37,802 nucleotides of DNA from an uncultured Sphingobacteriaceae bacterium (GTDB taxonomy: Bacteria; Bacteroidota; Bacteroidia; Sphingobacteriales; Sphingobacteriaceae): the NCBI GenBank assembly GCA_946480915.1, contig CAMLLO010000042.1, forward strand, positions 1 to 37,802, in the 5' to 3' direction. Within the stretch, counting starts at the first letter, position 1, and every line of letters begins with the position of its first letter. Shown here one piece after another: positions 1 through 7,807 of this stretch. Under the pieces are notes generated by a model that worked only from the letters and a program-made list of their open reading frames with translations, was not told the DNA's origin and ran no database searches. Made by a program: the position numbers and the translations under genes.

Positions 1-655
1 CTATTCCTGCTCTATGCCTTAGGCCAAATTGCGGTGGCAGCTTTTCGTTATCTGTCAAAGGAAGAATAGAACTTGCAGACTTAATGCGCCCTTCAGAAAT
101 AACAACCGCGCCATCATGCAGGGGGCTATACTTCTGAAATATACTTTCCAACAACCGTTTTGATACTGCGGAATTTAACGTTTCTCCACTATTCTGGAAG
201 TATTGTTCGTCGAAGTATTTGGCAAAGACAATAAGTGCTCCGGTTTTACTGCTTTGCATACTTTTACATGCTTCAATTACCGGGCGGATAAAGACAAAAT
301 TCGCCTTCTCCAGCTCCTTTTTTCCAAGAAAAAAATTTTTCCAAAGCTTGGTTCGCTGCAAAGATGCATTCTTGCCTATTAATAGTAAAAACCGACGGAT
401 CTCTTGTTGAAAAACAATGATTAATGCCAAAACACCAACACTCACGAAACCACCCAGGATTTGGGTAAGCAGTCGCATTTGTAATTGCTTAACTAGGATA
501 AAAGTCAGGTAAATAATCACTAATCCCAAAAGGATATTCAAAGCAATTGTACCGCGCAACAGGTTGTAGATGTAATAAATTATAATAGCTACACAAAGTA
601 TGTCGACTAAATCTAAAAACCTTAAATGCAGAAAACTGATATCAAAACCCTCCAT
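1..655 (-). CDS. cdaA: diadenylate cyclase CdaA, C-terminus cut by window edge
   Basis: Makes cyclic di-AMP from two ATP at the cytoplasmic membrane. The reading frame opens at an ATG at 653-655 on the minus strand and runs off the left edge after 218 codons, so the C-terminus is missing. About the first 85 residues are hydrophobic and fit the three membrane segments of CdaA, ending in a V-F-Q-Q-E-I-R-R motif. The DAC domain follows, with the catalytic motif D-G-A at residues 181-183 (in PLHDGAVVI) and R-H-R at 213-215. It lies 48 bases after folP on the same strand, an arrangement I know from other Bacteroidota, so co-transcription is likely. No clear Shine-Dalgarno is seen. The family call is firm; the exact start is less certain. 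Confidence 0.93.
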   Translation of the reverse strand, partial: MEGFDISFLHLRFLDLVDILCVAIIIYYIYNLLRGTIALNILLGLVIIYLTFILVKQLQMRLLTQILGGFVSVGVLALIIVFQQEIRRFLLLIGKNASLQRTKLWKNFFLGKKELEKANFVFIRPVIEACKSMQSSKTGALIVFAKYFDEQYFQNSGETLNSAVSKRLLESIFQKYSPLHDGAVVISEGRIKSASSILPLTDNEKLPPQFGLRHRAGI

Positions 656-703
656 GCGTTGAAAATAATAATTTATAGTGGTTATTTGTTCGAAACACCC
701 ATA

Positions 704-1603
704 TTAACCGATCATTTTTTTAACTAAAGTTACAGCTTCAACAGCTGGTTTTACGTCATGAACCCGCAAAATATCGGCACCTTTCATTAAAGCGATGGTA
801 TTTAATACTGTTGTTCCGTTCAAGGCATCTTTATTCTCTATTCCCAACACTTTCCAAATCATCGATTTTCGGGACAAGCCCGCCAACACAGGCGCGCCCA
901 GTGATTTAAACAATTCAAACTGGTTTAACAGCTCATAGTTATGATCGATGGTTTTGGCGAACCCAAATCCGGGGTCAAGAATATAATCGACAATTCCAGC
1001 TTTTTTTAATTGCTCAATCTTGTTTAAAAGATACTTCATCACATCTGTAACAATGTTATCATATTGAGCCAATCCCTTCATGGTTTGCGGCGTTCCTTTC
1101 ATATGCATAACAATATAGGGAACTTTCAACCTGGCAACTGTTTCAATCATATTTACATCCAAATCGCCGGCCGAGATATCGTTTATAATACTTGCTCCTT
1201 CTAAAACGGCAGCTTCTGCAACTTTCGATCGAAAGGTATCTACGGAGATGAGAGCCTGGGGAAATTCTTTGATGATTGCCTCAACAATTGGCAACAAGCG
1301 GCTAATTTCTTCATTTTCAGAAACATCAACAGCTCCGGGCCTTGAAGAATACGCGCCCACATCAATAAAATCTGCGCCTTCTTCAAACATGTTCTCGACT
1401 GTCTTCAAGGCCTGCTGAATGGAATCGATCCGGCTACCCTCAAAAAAAGAATCAGGAGTGATGTTTAAAATCCCCATCACTTTCGGAGTTGCAAAGTCAA
1501 CCAGTCTTCCGCCAACATTCAGAGTTTTCTTTTCGAAGTGCGTTGCTGCATCCGTTCTAAAAGACAATTTATTCTGATGAAATTCTGTATTTTTATCCGC
1601 CAT
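704..1603 (-). CDS. folP: dihydropteroate synthase
   Basis: Condenses p-aminobenzoate with 6-hydroxymethyl-7,8-dihydropterin pyrophosphate in folate synthesis; target of sulfonamides. The TIM-barrel signatures are all present in 299 residues: VMGILNITPDSF near residues 42-53, a G-A-D-x-I-D-V-G-x-x-S-S-R-P-G block near 76-90, LDPGFGFAKT near 210 and GLSRKS near 243. The first ~30 residues look like a short extension before the barrel. The gene diverges from the DUF1599 gene with only 51 bases between the starts, and the c-di-AMP synthase gene follows on the same strand. Length and motifs are normal for the family. Confidence 0.97.
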   Translation of the reverse strand: MADKNTEFHQNKLSFRTDAATHFEKKTLNVGGRLVDFATPKVMGILNITPDSFFEGSRIDSIQQALKTVENMFEEGADFIDVGAYSSRPGAVDVSENEEISRLLPIVEAIIKEFPQALISVDTFRSKVAEAAVLEGASIINDISAGDLDVNMIETVARLKVPYIVMHMKGTPQTMKGLAQYDNIVTDVMKYLLNKIEQLKKAGIVDYILDPGFGFAKTIDHNYELLNQFELFKSLGAPVLAGLSRKSMIWKVLGIENKDALNGTTVLNTIALMKGADILRVHDVKPAVEAVTLVKKMIG

Positions 1604-1654
1604 TTAAAGGCAAAATACAGCTTTATTCATCGTACAATCAAAATAATTTAAGCT

Positions 1655-2200
1655 TTGATAAATAATACAGCAGCAGAATACGACGCAGTTATCACCATTT
1701 GCAAAGATCTGTTTATAAAAAAAACGAAAGATTATGGCACAGCGTGGCGCATTCTCCGTCCAAGTTCTATAACCGATCAGATTTTTATTAAAGCACAGCG
1801 AATACGTACCCTCGAAGAAAAAAAAATATCGAAAGTTGGGGAAGATATCATACCTGAATATATTGGAATTATCAACTATTGCATCATAGCGATGATGCAA
1901 TTAGAGCTTGACGATCACGCACCCTTTGAGCTTCCATCAGAACAGGTGGAAATTGAGTTCAATAAAAAGGCAAATGAAACCAAGGAGCTAATGTTTGCCA
2001 AGAACCATGATTATGGCGAAGCCTGGCGTGACATGAGAATCAGTTCGCTAACCGACCTGATTTTAATGAAAATTCTCCGCGTTAAGCAAATTGAAGACAA
2101 TCAGGGTCAAACCCTCGCTTCTGAAGGAGTTAAAGCTAATTATCAGGACATGCTGAATTATTCTGTTTTTGCACTGATTAAACTTGGAGTAGTTAAATGA
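1655..2200 (+). CDS. DUF1599 family protein, two tandem repeats, TTG start
   Basis: A 181-residue DUF1599 protein of unknown function, a family found mainly in Bacteroidota. The frame is closed by TAA at 1649-1651, so translation most likely starts at TTG 1655; no in-frame ATG lies near the conserved N-terminus. The protein is an internal duplication: K-x-x-D-Y-G-x-A-W-R followed by S-x-T-D-x-I-x-x-K-x-x-R and a later N-Y-x-x-x-A-x-x-x-L occur once in each half (about residues 20-90 and 105-178). It heads a tight operon; its stop overlaps the next start (ATGA at 2197-2200). The repeated D-Y-G-x-x-W block suggests a helical ligand- or metal-binding fold, but that is inference. Confidence 0.85.
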   Translation: MINNTAAEYDAVITICKDLFIKKTKDYGTAWRILRPSSITDQIFIKAQRIRTLEEKKISKVGEDIIPEYIGIINYCIIAMMQLELDDHAPFELPSEQVEIEFNKKANETKELMFAKNHDYGEAWRDMRISSLTDLILMKILRVKQIEDNQGQTLASEGVKANYQDMLNYSVFALIKLGVVK

Positions 2201-3351
2201 ATAAATTTTTAGTGATCTTTTCAAGATTCTTCGTCGGAATAATTTTTATCTTTTCGGGATTAATAAAGGCTAATGATCCACTTGGGTTTGGATATAAATT
2301 AGAAGAGTATTTTGAAGTATTTCACTTAGCTTTTTTAAACAATTTCGCGGTAGTTATCGCCATTATTATTTGCGTTTTAGAAATAATCCTTGGTGTTGCT
2401 TTATTGTTGGGTTTACGAGCAAAAAAAACTAGCATTGGCTTACTGGTTCTAATAATTTTCTTCACTTTCCTGACCTTTTACTCTGCAGCATTTAATGTTG
2501 TCAGAACCTGCGGGTGTTTTGGAGATGCTATCCCTTTAACCCCCTGGCAGTCTTTTACAAAGGATTTAATACTCCTGGCTTTCATAATCATCATTTACCT
2601 GAACAGGACTAAGATACAACCCGTTCTGAAGTCGGAAACTGCCGAAAACAAGGCTCTGATGATTGCATCAGCACTGACACTGGGCTTTGCCTTATACACA
2701 TACAACTTTCTTCCTGTAAAAGATTTTCTTCCCTACCATAAAGGAGCCAATTTGCCCGAATACATGCGAATTCCTGAGGGTGCTCCGTTAGATGTTTACG
2801 AAATCAGGTATTCTTTAAAAAACAAAAAATCGGGCGAAACGAAAGAGATGACCGATAAGGAGTATCTGAAGACTGAAATATGGAAAGATGCAAGCTGGGA
2901 AATTATTGGAACTCCCGAAAGTAAGCTGGTAAAAAAAGGCTTTGAACCGAAAATCAAGGATTTAAAGATTGTAGACAGTCAGGGCACAGATTACACTTCA
3001 GAAATAATCGAAAATCCATATTACAACATGGTAATTGTTGCCGAACAGCTAAACAAAGCCGATCAAAAAGCAATAGGAGAGTTGAATGTATTAGCCATTA
3101 ACAGTGCCGAAAATTATAATATCCGCACCGTGCTACTAACGTCGGCATCTCCGGATAGTATGGAAGTTTTTAAAAAACGTAATAACTTAGTGATGGAAGT
3201 TTTTAATGCCGATGGGGTGCCATTAAAAAGCATGGTAAGATCTAATCCAGGTTTGCTTTTACTTAAAGATGGAGTTGTAATTAATAAATGGCATTTTCAT
3301 ACATTGCCTTCATATGAGAAACTGGAGAAAGAATATTTTAGTAAAAAATAA
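2197..3351 (+). CDS. BT_3928-type DoxX-like membrane protein
   Basis: A 384-residue integral membrane protein. Residues ~1-145 carry four hydrophobic segments with the DoxX/MauE pattern (R-F-x-V-G-x-I-F-x-F-S-G near the start, a G-C-F-G-D loop with two nearby cysteines, R-T-C-G-C-F-G). A fifth hydrophobic stretch near 150-170 precedes a ~200-residue C-terminal domain whose end (VVIAEQ.., a GLLLLKDGVVINKWHF-like strand pair) resembles a thioredoxin fold without a C-x-x-C. The architecture matches the BT_3928 family of Bacteroidota. MauE/DoxX relatives take part in thiol redox chemistry, which the C-G-C pair would allow, but its role here is unproven. It starts inside the stop of the upstream DUF1599 gene and is followed after five bases by the DinB-like gene. 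Confidence 0.85.
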   Translation: MNKFLVIFSRFFVGIIFIFSGLIKANDPLGFGYKLEEYFEVFHLAFLNNFAVVIAIIICVLEIILGVALLLGLRAKKTSIGLLVLIIFFTFLTFYSAAFNVVRTCGCFGDAIPLTPWQSFTKDLILLAFIIIIYLNRTKIQPVLKSETAENKALMIASALTLGFALYTYNFLPVKDFLPYHKGANLPEYMRIPEGAPLDVYEIRYSLKNKKSGETKEMTDKEYLKTEIWKDASWEIIGTPESKLVKKGFEPKIKDLKIVDSQGTDYTSEIIENPYYNMVIVAEQLNKADQKAIGELNVLAINSAENYNIRTVLLTSASPDSMEVFKKRNNLVMEVFNADGVPLKSMVRSNPGLLLLKDGVVINKWHFHTLPSYEKLEKEYFSKK

Positions 3352-3356
3352 ACAGA

Positions 3357-3797
3357 ATGTTTGAAGAACTCGTACGGTACACGGAATTAGCGGATTCTAA
3401 AATTATAGCCACTTTTTTTAGCTCAGAGAAAACCATACCCGAAGCTGAATACTTGTTCAGTCATGTTCTGAACAGCCAACATATCTGGATCAGCAGAATT
3501 AAAGGCATGAACTCAACTTTTCAGCGCTTTCAGATACATCCTAAAACCGCTTTTGATTTGCTGTTTGCCGAGAACATGTCGAATTTATATGCAATATTAA
3601 AAACAGATCTCGATCAAATGGTTAAGTATGCAAACCCTGAAGGCGGTTTTTTTGAAAATAAAACTTCGGACATTTTAATCCAGATCATCAATCATTCAAC
3701 TTATCATCGGGCTCAAATTGCTATGCAATTCCGCTTAAATGATATCAAACCTCCTGTTACTGATTTTATTGCATTCAAACGCGAAGGCCTGTTATGA
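3357..3797 (+). CDS. DinB-like four-helix protein
   Basis: A 146-residue protein of the DinB/YfiT-like metalloenzyme superfamily, which usually binds a divalent metal through three histidines. Visible here are a histidine in the H-V-L-N-S-Q-H-I-W helix (about residues 36-43) and the H-S-T-Y-H-R-A-Q-I-A block (about 112-121), in the positions expected for the metal ligands. Many members act in thiol-dependent transfer reactions, but the substrate cannot be read from sequence. It is the third gene of the 1655-4309 operon: five bases after the DoxX-like gene, and its stop overlaps the aroK start. Confidence 0.8.
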   Translation: MFEELVRYTELADSKIIATFFSSEKTIPEAEYLFSHVLNSQHIWISRIKGMNSTFQRFQIHPKTAFDLLFAENMSNLYAILKTDLDQMVKYANPEGGFFENKTSDILIQIINHSTYHRAQIAMQFRLNDIKPPVTDFIAFKREGLL

Positions 3798-4309
3798 AGA
3801 TATTTTTAATCGGTTTTATGGGTTGCGGCAAAAGTACTTTAGGCAAAAAACTGGCTTTAAAGCTAGGCTATACTTTTGTAGATATCGACAAAGAGATTGA
3901 GCGCATGGTAAATATGTCTATCACCGAATATTTTCAAAAACACGGAGAAGATGCATTCAGAGAATTAGAAAGCTCGGCTTTGAAAACCATCAATTTACCG
4001 GAAAATACTGTGGTTGCTACCGGCGGTGGCGCCCCTTGCTTCTTTGATAACTTGCAATGGATGAATGAAAATGGCATAACAATTTATCTCTCCTTATCTC
4101 CTAAAGCACTGGCTAAAAGATTAGAGAGCGGCACAGAACAGCGTCCGGTGCTACAAAACTTGAAAGGCGAAAAACTGGAACAATTTATTGCGGAAAGATT
4201 ACAACTACGCGAAAGTTTCTATAAACAAGCAGAGCTCATTGTTAAAGGAATTGATCAAAATCCTGAAAAAATTATCGAGATTTTAAGAACAGAGGATTAC
4301 CTTAAATAA
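3794..4309 (+). CDS. aroK: shikimate kinase
   Basis: Phosphorylates shikimate at the 3-hydroxyl with ATP in aromatic amino acid synthesis. The 171-residue protein has the Walker A loop GFMGCGKST (7-15), the shikimate-binding D-I-D (30-32), F-R-E-L-E with the conserved arginine at 56, the G-G-G-A substrate loop (77-80) and a lid with an adenine-site arginine around 135-138 (E-Q-R-P-V-L). Its ATG overlaps the stop of the DinB-like gene, so translation is probably coupled. The 3' end overlaps by 13 bases the end of the convergent PyrR-like gene, leaving no room for a terminator between them. Confidence 0.96.
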   Translation: MKIFLIGFMGCGKSTLGKKLALKLGYTFVDIDKEIERMVNMSITEYFQKHGEDAFRELESSALKTINLPENTVVATGGGAPCFFDNLQWMNENGITIYLSLSPKALAKRLESGTEQRPVLQNLKGEKLEQFIAERLQLRESFYKQAELIVKGIDQNPEKIIEILRTEDYLK

Positions 4310-4803
4310 ACGGCATCCTCTTCCGACTGGTTTAAAAGCACATCTACATGTTCTTTAATTACGGTAGCCAAATCTAGTCCTGTAAAATCGGGCGACACAG
4401 GAAATATACGGTGACTGCGATTAACCAGAACTGCGGTGCGGAGCTTCTTTAAAGGAATATTTAAAAACACTCCCAGGCCATAAGCCAGTGTTCTGCCGCT
4501 ATTCAACACATCGTCTGTCAGGATCACCACTTTATTTTTGCAACTTTCGATAGACACATCTGTATCCGCCTGCAAATGTGAAATTTCTTTGTCTAGAGAA
4601 ATCTTCATCAAAACTACCTTAATGCCCGATATCCTTTCCAGCTCTTTTTGCAAACGTTCTGCCAGAGTATAACCACAATCGACTATCCCGGCTATCACCA
4701 ACTCTGTTTCACCAAGATTATCTTCCCATATCTGGTAAGCCATGCGGGTGATCTTTTGCTGAATTTGCTTTTTGTCGAGAATAAGAATTTTTTTATCAGG
4801 CAT
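4297..4803 (-). CDS. PyrR-like phosphoribosyltransferase
   Basis: A 168-residue type I phosphoribosyltransferase. The PRPP-binding loop is VVILTDDVLNSGRTLAYG at residues 92-109, preceded by an I-A-G-I-V-D-C-G substrate-side segment near 38-44 and followed by a V-L-V-N-R-S-H-R block, the arrangement of PyrR/uracil phosphoribosyltransferase-like proteins. PyrR itself attenuates pyr operons or converts uracil to UMP, but no pyrimidine gene is nearby, so the substrate is open. It is the last gene of the rlmD - unknown - phosphoribosyltransferase cluster (28 bases after the previous stop) and overlaps the end of aroK on the other strand. Confidence 0.82.
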   Translation of the reverse strand: MPDKKILILDKKQIQQKITRMAYQIWEDNLGETELVIAGIVDCGYTLAERLQKELERISGIKVVLMKISLDKEISHLQADTDVSIESCKNKVVILTDDVLNSGRTLAYGLGVFLNIPLKKLRTAVLVNRSHRIFPVSPDFTGLDLATVIKEHVDVLLNQSEEDAVYLR

Positions 4804-4831
4804 TCTTTTCGAAGTTTAGGCTAAAATAGAA

Positions 4832-5227
4832 CTAAAGATAAGGATAAAACACAAAATTCGCTCCTTCCGGCACAATTACGAACAAGCACATATATTCGTT
4901 GGGGTTTTTGTACTGCTTTATGAAACGATCCTTTTTCTCTTTGTGAATAATCCCTTTTTCTACAAATTCTTCAAGCATAGAAGCCTGAATGGACCATGAC
5001 CTATTTAATTCGCTCTTATCCAGAATCAGTTCTCCCAGGGCAACCTCGTGTTGATGAGCCACAAAAATTGGATACTCAGACAAACCTTCATTTAATATTT
5101 CGGTAGCAATCTCTTTAATCGATTCACTATAAAGTTTTAAATCTGCTTCAAGACTTTTAAGAGGGCTCTGTTTCTGAGGTTCTGCACCCTCTCCTTCCGG
5201 CTGATTAATCAAATCTCTAATTTCCAT
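4832..5227 (-). CDS. conserved hypothetical protein, 131 aa
   Basis: I do not recognise a named family. The protein is soluble, with a polar N-terminus rich in Glu/Pro/Gln (first ~25 residues), a helical centre and a C-terminal strand-like block (Y-M-C-L-F-V-I-V-P-E-G followed by a F-V-F-Y-P-Y-L tail). There is no signal peptide or membrane segment. It starts three bases after the stop of the rRNA methyltransferase gene and precedes the PyrR-like gene by 28 bases, so it is probably translated from the same message. Coding character (good start, operon spacing, no disruption) makes it a real gene; function unknown. Confidence 0.8.
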   Translation of the reverse strand: MEIRDLINQPEGEGAEPQKQSPLKSLEADLKLYSESIKEIATEILNEGLSEYPIFVAHQHEVALGELILDKSELNRSWSIQASMLEEFVEKGIIHKEKKDRFIKQYKNPNEYMCLFVIVPEGANFVFYPYL

Positions 5228-5230
5228 TGT

Positions 5231-6670
5231 TTAATATGCTGGGTTTACCAATTCCAATAAAACGACATTTTCCACATGTTGTGTATGAGGAAACATATCC
5301 ACCGGGCGAATCCTTGTCACTGTGTATTTCTCCTTTAGTAAAGCGATATCTCTTGCTTGCGTAGCAGCATTACAACTTACATACACAATTTTCGGCGCTT
5401 CAATTTCAAGAATTCTTGCAACCACGTCAGCGTGCATTCCAGCTCTTGGAGGATCCGTAATAATTACATCTGGCTTTCCATGTGATAAAACAAAATCAGG
5501 AGTTAAAACATCTTTCATATCTCCTGCATAAAACTTTGTATTCTGAATATTATTAAGCTGAGAATTGATCACGGCATCCTCAATTGCGGTAGGAACATAC
5601 TCTACCCCAACAACTTCACGCACATGTCTGGCTACAAAATTTGCGATCGTACCAGCACCTGTATATAAATCGTACACCAGTTCATCTCCCTTAAAGCCAG
5701 CGAACTGACGGGTAATTAAATACAATTCGTAAGCCTGCAATGAATTGGTTTGGTAAAAAGATTTCGGACCAATTTTAAATTTCAAATCTTCTTTACCTGC
5801 CTCATCCTTCATTTGTTCAAAGATGAAGTCTCGTCCGCTGAATACGTGGATATCCTGATCAAAAATGGTATCGTTTTTCTTCTGATTGATAATATACAGC
5901 AAGGAAGTTATTTGAGGGAAACGATCTTTCAGGAAAGTCATCGTTTTTTGAACTTCATCTTCCGACACATAAGCAAAAACAACTATCACCATCAATTCTC
6001 CGGTGGTTGATGTTCTGATTATAAGATTTCTTAATGCACCTTCGTGATTTCTGAGGTCATAAAAACTGATAGCTTCCTGTAAAGCAAAATCCTTTATAGC
6101 ATTCCTGATCTCATTGGATGGATCAGTCTGCAGATAACAAACATCAATATCTAAAATCTTATCGAAACGCAAAGGCACGTGAAAACCTAAAGCATTCATT
6201 TCTCTGTCCTCCTGCTCATCTGCCATATCACCATCCGTCAGCCAGCGTTTATTAGAGAAAGTAAACTCCAACTTATTTCGGTAATAACGGGTCTCGAACG
6301 ACGCCAAGATAGATTCGGCATTAGAAACATCTACTTTTGCCAGGCGCTCGAGAGCATCGAACACGCTTTTTTGTTTGAATTGAAGCTGGGCCTCATAGGT
6401 CATATGCTGCCATTTACAGCCTCCGCAAATACCAAAATGCGGACAAAAAGGTTCTGTCCTGTGTTCGGATGGCTTTATCAGCGCCGTTACTTTCCCTTCA
6501 GCAAAGTTTTTTTTCTTTTTATACAGCTCAACATCAACCACATCGCCGGGAACGGCTTTTTCAATAAAAAGAACTAAATCGTCCGATTTGCCAACTCCTT
6601 TACCACCTTCAGCAATATCTGTTACCAGGATGTTTTCTATACGCTTTTTCTCTGCAGGAATTCTTTTCAT
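5231..6670 (-). CDS. rlmD: RlmD/TrmA-family 23S rRNA (uracil-5-)-methyltransferase
   Basis: SAM-dependent RNA m5U methyltransferase. From the chosen ATG (6668-6670, protein MKRIPAEKK...) the product is 479 residues. A TRAM-like RNA-binding domain occupies ~1-70, then the iron-sulfur cysteines C-x5-C-x2-C at 76, 82 and 85. The C-terminal half holds the SAM motif YDLYTGAGTIANF, I-T-D-P-P-R-A-G and the catalytic YVSCNAATQARD loop with its nucleophilic Cys. The frame continues open 32 codons upstream, but that part is not family-like, and a TATTTTTG -7-type box lies just before the ATG, leaving almost no leader. Which uridine it modifies (1939, 747 or tRNA 54) cannot be decided. First gene of a three-gene minus-strand cluster. 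Confidence 0.93.
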   Translation of the reverse strand: MKRIPAEKKRIENILVTDIAEGGKGVGKSDDLVLFIEKAVPGDVVDVELYKKKKNFAEGKVTALIKPSEHRTEPFCPHFGICGGCKWQHMTYEAQLQFKQKSVFDALERLAKVDVSNAESILASFETRYYRNKLEFTFSNKRWLTDGDMADEQEDREMNALGFHVPLRFDKILDIDVCYLQTDPSNEIRNAIKDFALQEAISFYDLRNHEGALRNLIIRTSTTGELMVIVVFAYVSEDEVQKTMTFLKDRFPQITSLLYIINQKKNDTIFDQDIHVFSGRDFIFEQMKDEAGKEDLKFKIGPKSFYQTNSLQAYELYLITRQFAGFKGDELVYDLYTGAGTIANFVARHVREVVGVEYVPTAIEDAVINSQLNNIQNTKFYAGDMKDVLTPDFVLSHGKPDVIITDPPRAGMHADVVARILEIEAPKIVYVSCNAATQARDIALLKEKYTVTRIRPVDMFPHTQHVENVVLLELVNPAY

Positions 6671-6677
6671 TTGCGGG

Positions 6678-6685
6678 CAAAAATA
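6678..6685 (-). promoter_or_regulatory. Bacteroidota -7 box (TATTTTTG) of rlmD
   Basis: On the minus strand TATTTTTG matches the TAnnTTTG -7 consensus of the Bacteroidota primary sigma factor. The first transcribed base would fall only a few bases before the ATG at 6670, giving a nearly leaderless message and supporting that start. No convincing -33 TTTG is seen. Confidence 0.5.
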
Positions 6686-6748
6686 ATATTTTTTGTGCGG
6701 GGAATTATTAGAGTGTATTAATTTAACGATAACCCAGACAAGGGGGGA

Positions 6749-6782
6749 AACGCAGACAACGTTCAAAACGCTGTCTGTGTTA
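6749..6782. repeat. 34-bp hairpin repeat, copy A
   Basis: Arms 6749-6763 and 6767-6781 pair over 15 positions (one G-T wobble, one A-C mismatch) around a CAA loop. The 34-base unit aligns without gaps to 26230-26263, differing at about 7 positions. It lies between the end of tetR and the start of rlmD. A partial extra copy of the left arm (aacccagacaag) sits at 6731-6742. It lacks a T-tract, so it is not a typical terminator, although it could still end tetR transcripts. Confidence 0.65.
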
Positions 6783-6809
6783 GCGTATTTATTCGAGTCT
6801 GCCGAAATA

Positions 6810-7385
6810 TCAAATAGCTGCCTTTACCAGATAAGGCAAAATTTCTTTTTGAAAACTAACAAAATGTTTACGGACATCCGAGTCGGTGACCGAAGTAAAT
6901 GCAAATGAAAAAACAATCGCTTTGCTCGATTTAATCAGAAAACGCAATTTCTCGGCATAATGCTCATCTCCTTTAAAAAGATGAGTTTCACGATAAGATT
7001 GTATGAGAAAAACCTCAAGATCATCCGATAATAGTTTTAGGAAACCTTGAGCATTCGTCGACTCCCGGATAAAATCCCAGCCAATAAATTCATTGCAGAT
7101 CGTATAGGAAAGCCTGCTGGTTTCAAGAATCAAATTACTGAGATATGCCTCTTTATCAGTTTCCTCCGCGCCTTTTTCGATGATTTCATTTACGCTGATC
7201 CTGATAAAATCCATCAAAATATAATGCAGTAAGACTTCCTTGCTCTCGAAATATTTATACAAAGTTGCTTTTGCTATTTTGGCTTTTTTAGCAATTTCAT
7301 TAACACTGGTTTTATGATAACCGTATTTCCGGAAGAGATCCTGGGCAGCCTTTAAAATACTTTCCTTTATCTTATCCACTTCCAT
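6810..7385 (-). CDS. TetR/AcrR family transcriptional regulator
   Basis: A 191-residue repressor-type protein. The N-terminal helix-turn-helix is clear: T-S-V-N-E-I-A-K-K-A-K-I-A-K-A-T-L-Y-K-Y-F at residues 26-46 followed by S-K-E. The C-terminal ligand domain is divergent and gives no clue to the inducer. It is the last gene of a pheS - lipoprotein - tetR run with gaps of only 3 and 5 bases, so it is probably co-transcribed with the essential pheS. No efflux pump or obvious target is adjacent, unlike most TetR repressors. Confidence 0.92.
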   Translation of the reverse strand: MEVDKIKESILKAAQDLFRKYGYHKTSVNEIAKKAKIAKATLYKYFESKEVLLHYILMDFIRISVNEIIEKGAEETDKEAYLSNLILETSRLSYTICNEFIGWDFIRESTNAQGFLKLLSDDLEVFLIQSYRETHLFKGDEHYAEKLRFLIKSSKAIVFSFAFTSVTDSDVRKHFVSFQKEILPYLVKAAI

Positions 7386-7390
7386 CTCGA

Positions 7391-7804
7391 TTAATTAACA
7401 ACATAAATAGTATTGTTTGAAACTGACACCGTATATCTTTTTAAAGGCATTTTTGCCGGAAGTTTTTGAGGATTGCCGTCTTCAAGTGCAAATACCCCTT
7501 TACTACAAGGATCTGTAGCAGTTAAACCAGATTCGTCGACCTTAACAGCACATTTCTGTTCAGGATTCACAGAACTGCACCTATCATAGGCCAGATAACC
7601 ATTAAAAGCACTTTTATAAATAATCAGACCTGCTACTCCATAACCATCGATTTCCACAGAACCTCCGGGGGTATTTAATTTCTGCATACTGGGATATGCC
7701 AAAGACATGTGGAAATTCACTGGAACATCCGGTATTCCAGACGGGTCTTTTCCGCAGGAAAAGCATGATAGGGCAATTAATATTAAAAGGCCGCCTAGTT
7801 TCAT
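7391..7804 (-). CDS. lipoprotein with degenerate Rieske-like fold
   Basis: A 137-residue predicted lipoprotein: hydrophobic signal with the lipobox-like L-S-C-F-S-C-G, Cys17 the likely lipidated residue. The C-terminal two thirds resemble the Rieske-type pattern found in small Bacteroidota lipoproteins (G-V-A-G-L-I-I-Y-K, L-A-Y-D-R-C, then D-P-C-S-K-G-V-F, D-G-x-P, P-L-K-R-Y). Both cluster cysteines are present but the two histidine ligands are not (R-C-S in place of C-x-H, C-S-K-G in place of C-x-x-H), so a normal [2Fe-2S] Rieske centre is unlikely. Three bases after pheS and five before tetR. The lipoprotein call is good; the Rieske relation is inference from pattern. Confidence 0.72.
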   Translation of the reverse strand: MKLGGLLILIALSCFSCGKDPSGIPDVPVNFHMSLAYPSMQKLNTPGGSVEIDGYGVAGLIIYKSAFNGYLAYDRCSSVNPEQKCAVKVDESGLTATDPCSKGVFALEDGNPQKLPAKMPLKRYTVSVSNNTIYVVN

Positions 7805-7807
7805 TTA

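Noticed and set aside
1604..1900. Minus-strand open frame opposite the DUF1599 gene
   Set aside because: Shadow of a conserved coding frame; Phe/Tyr/Cys-rich composition without family resemblance.
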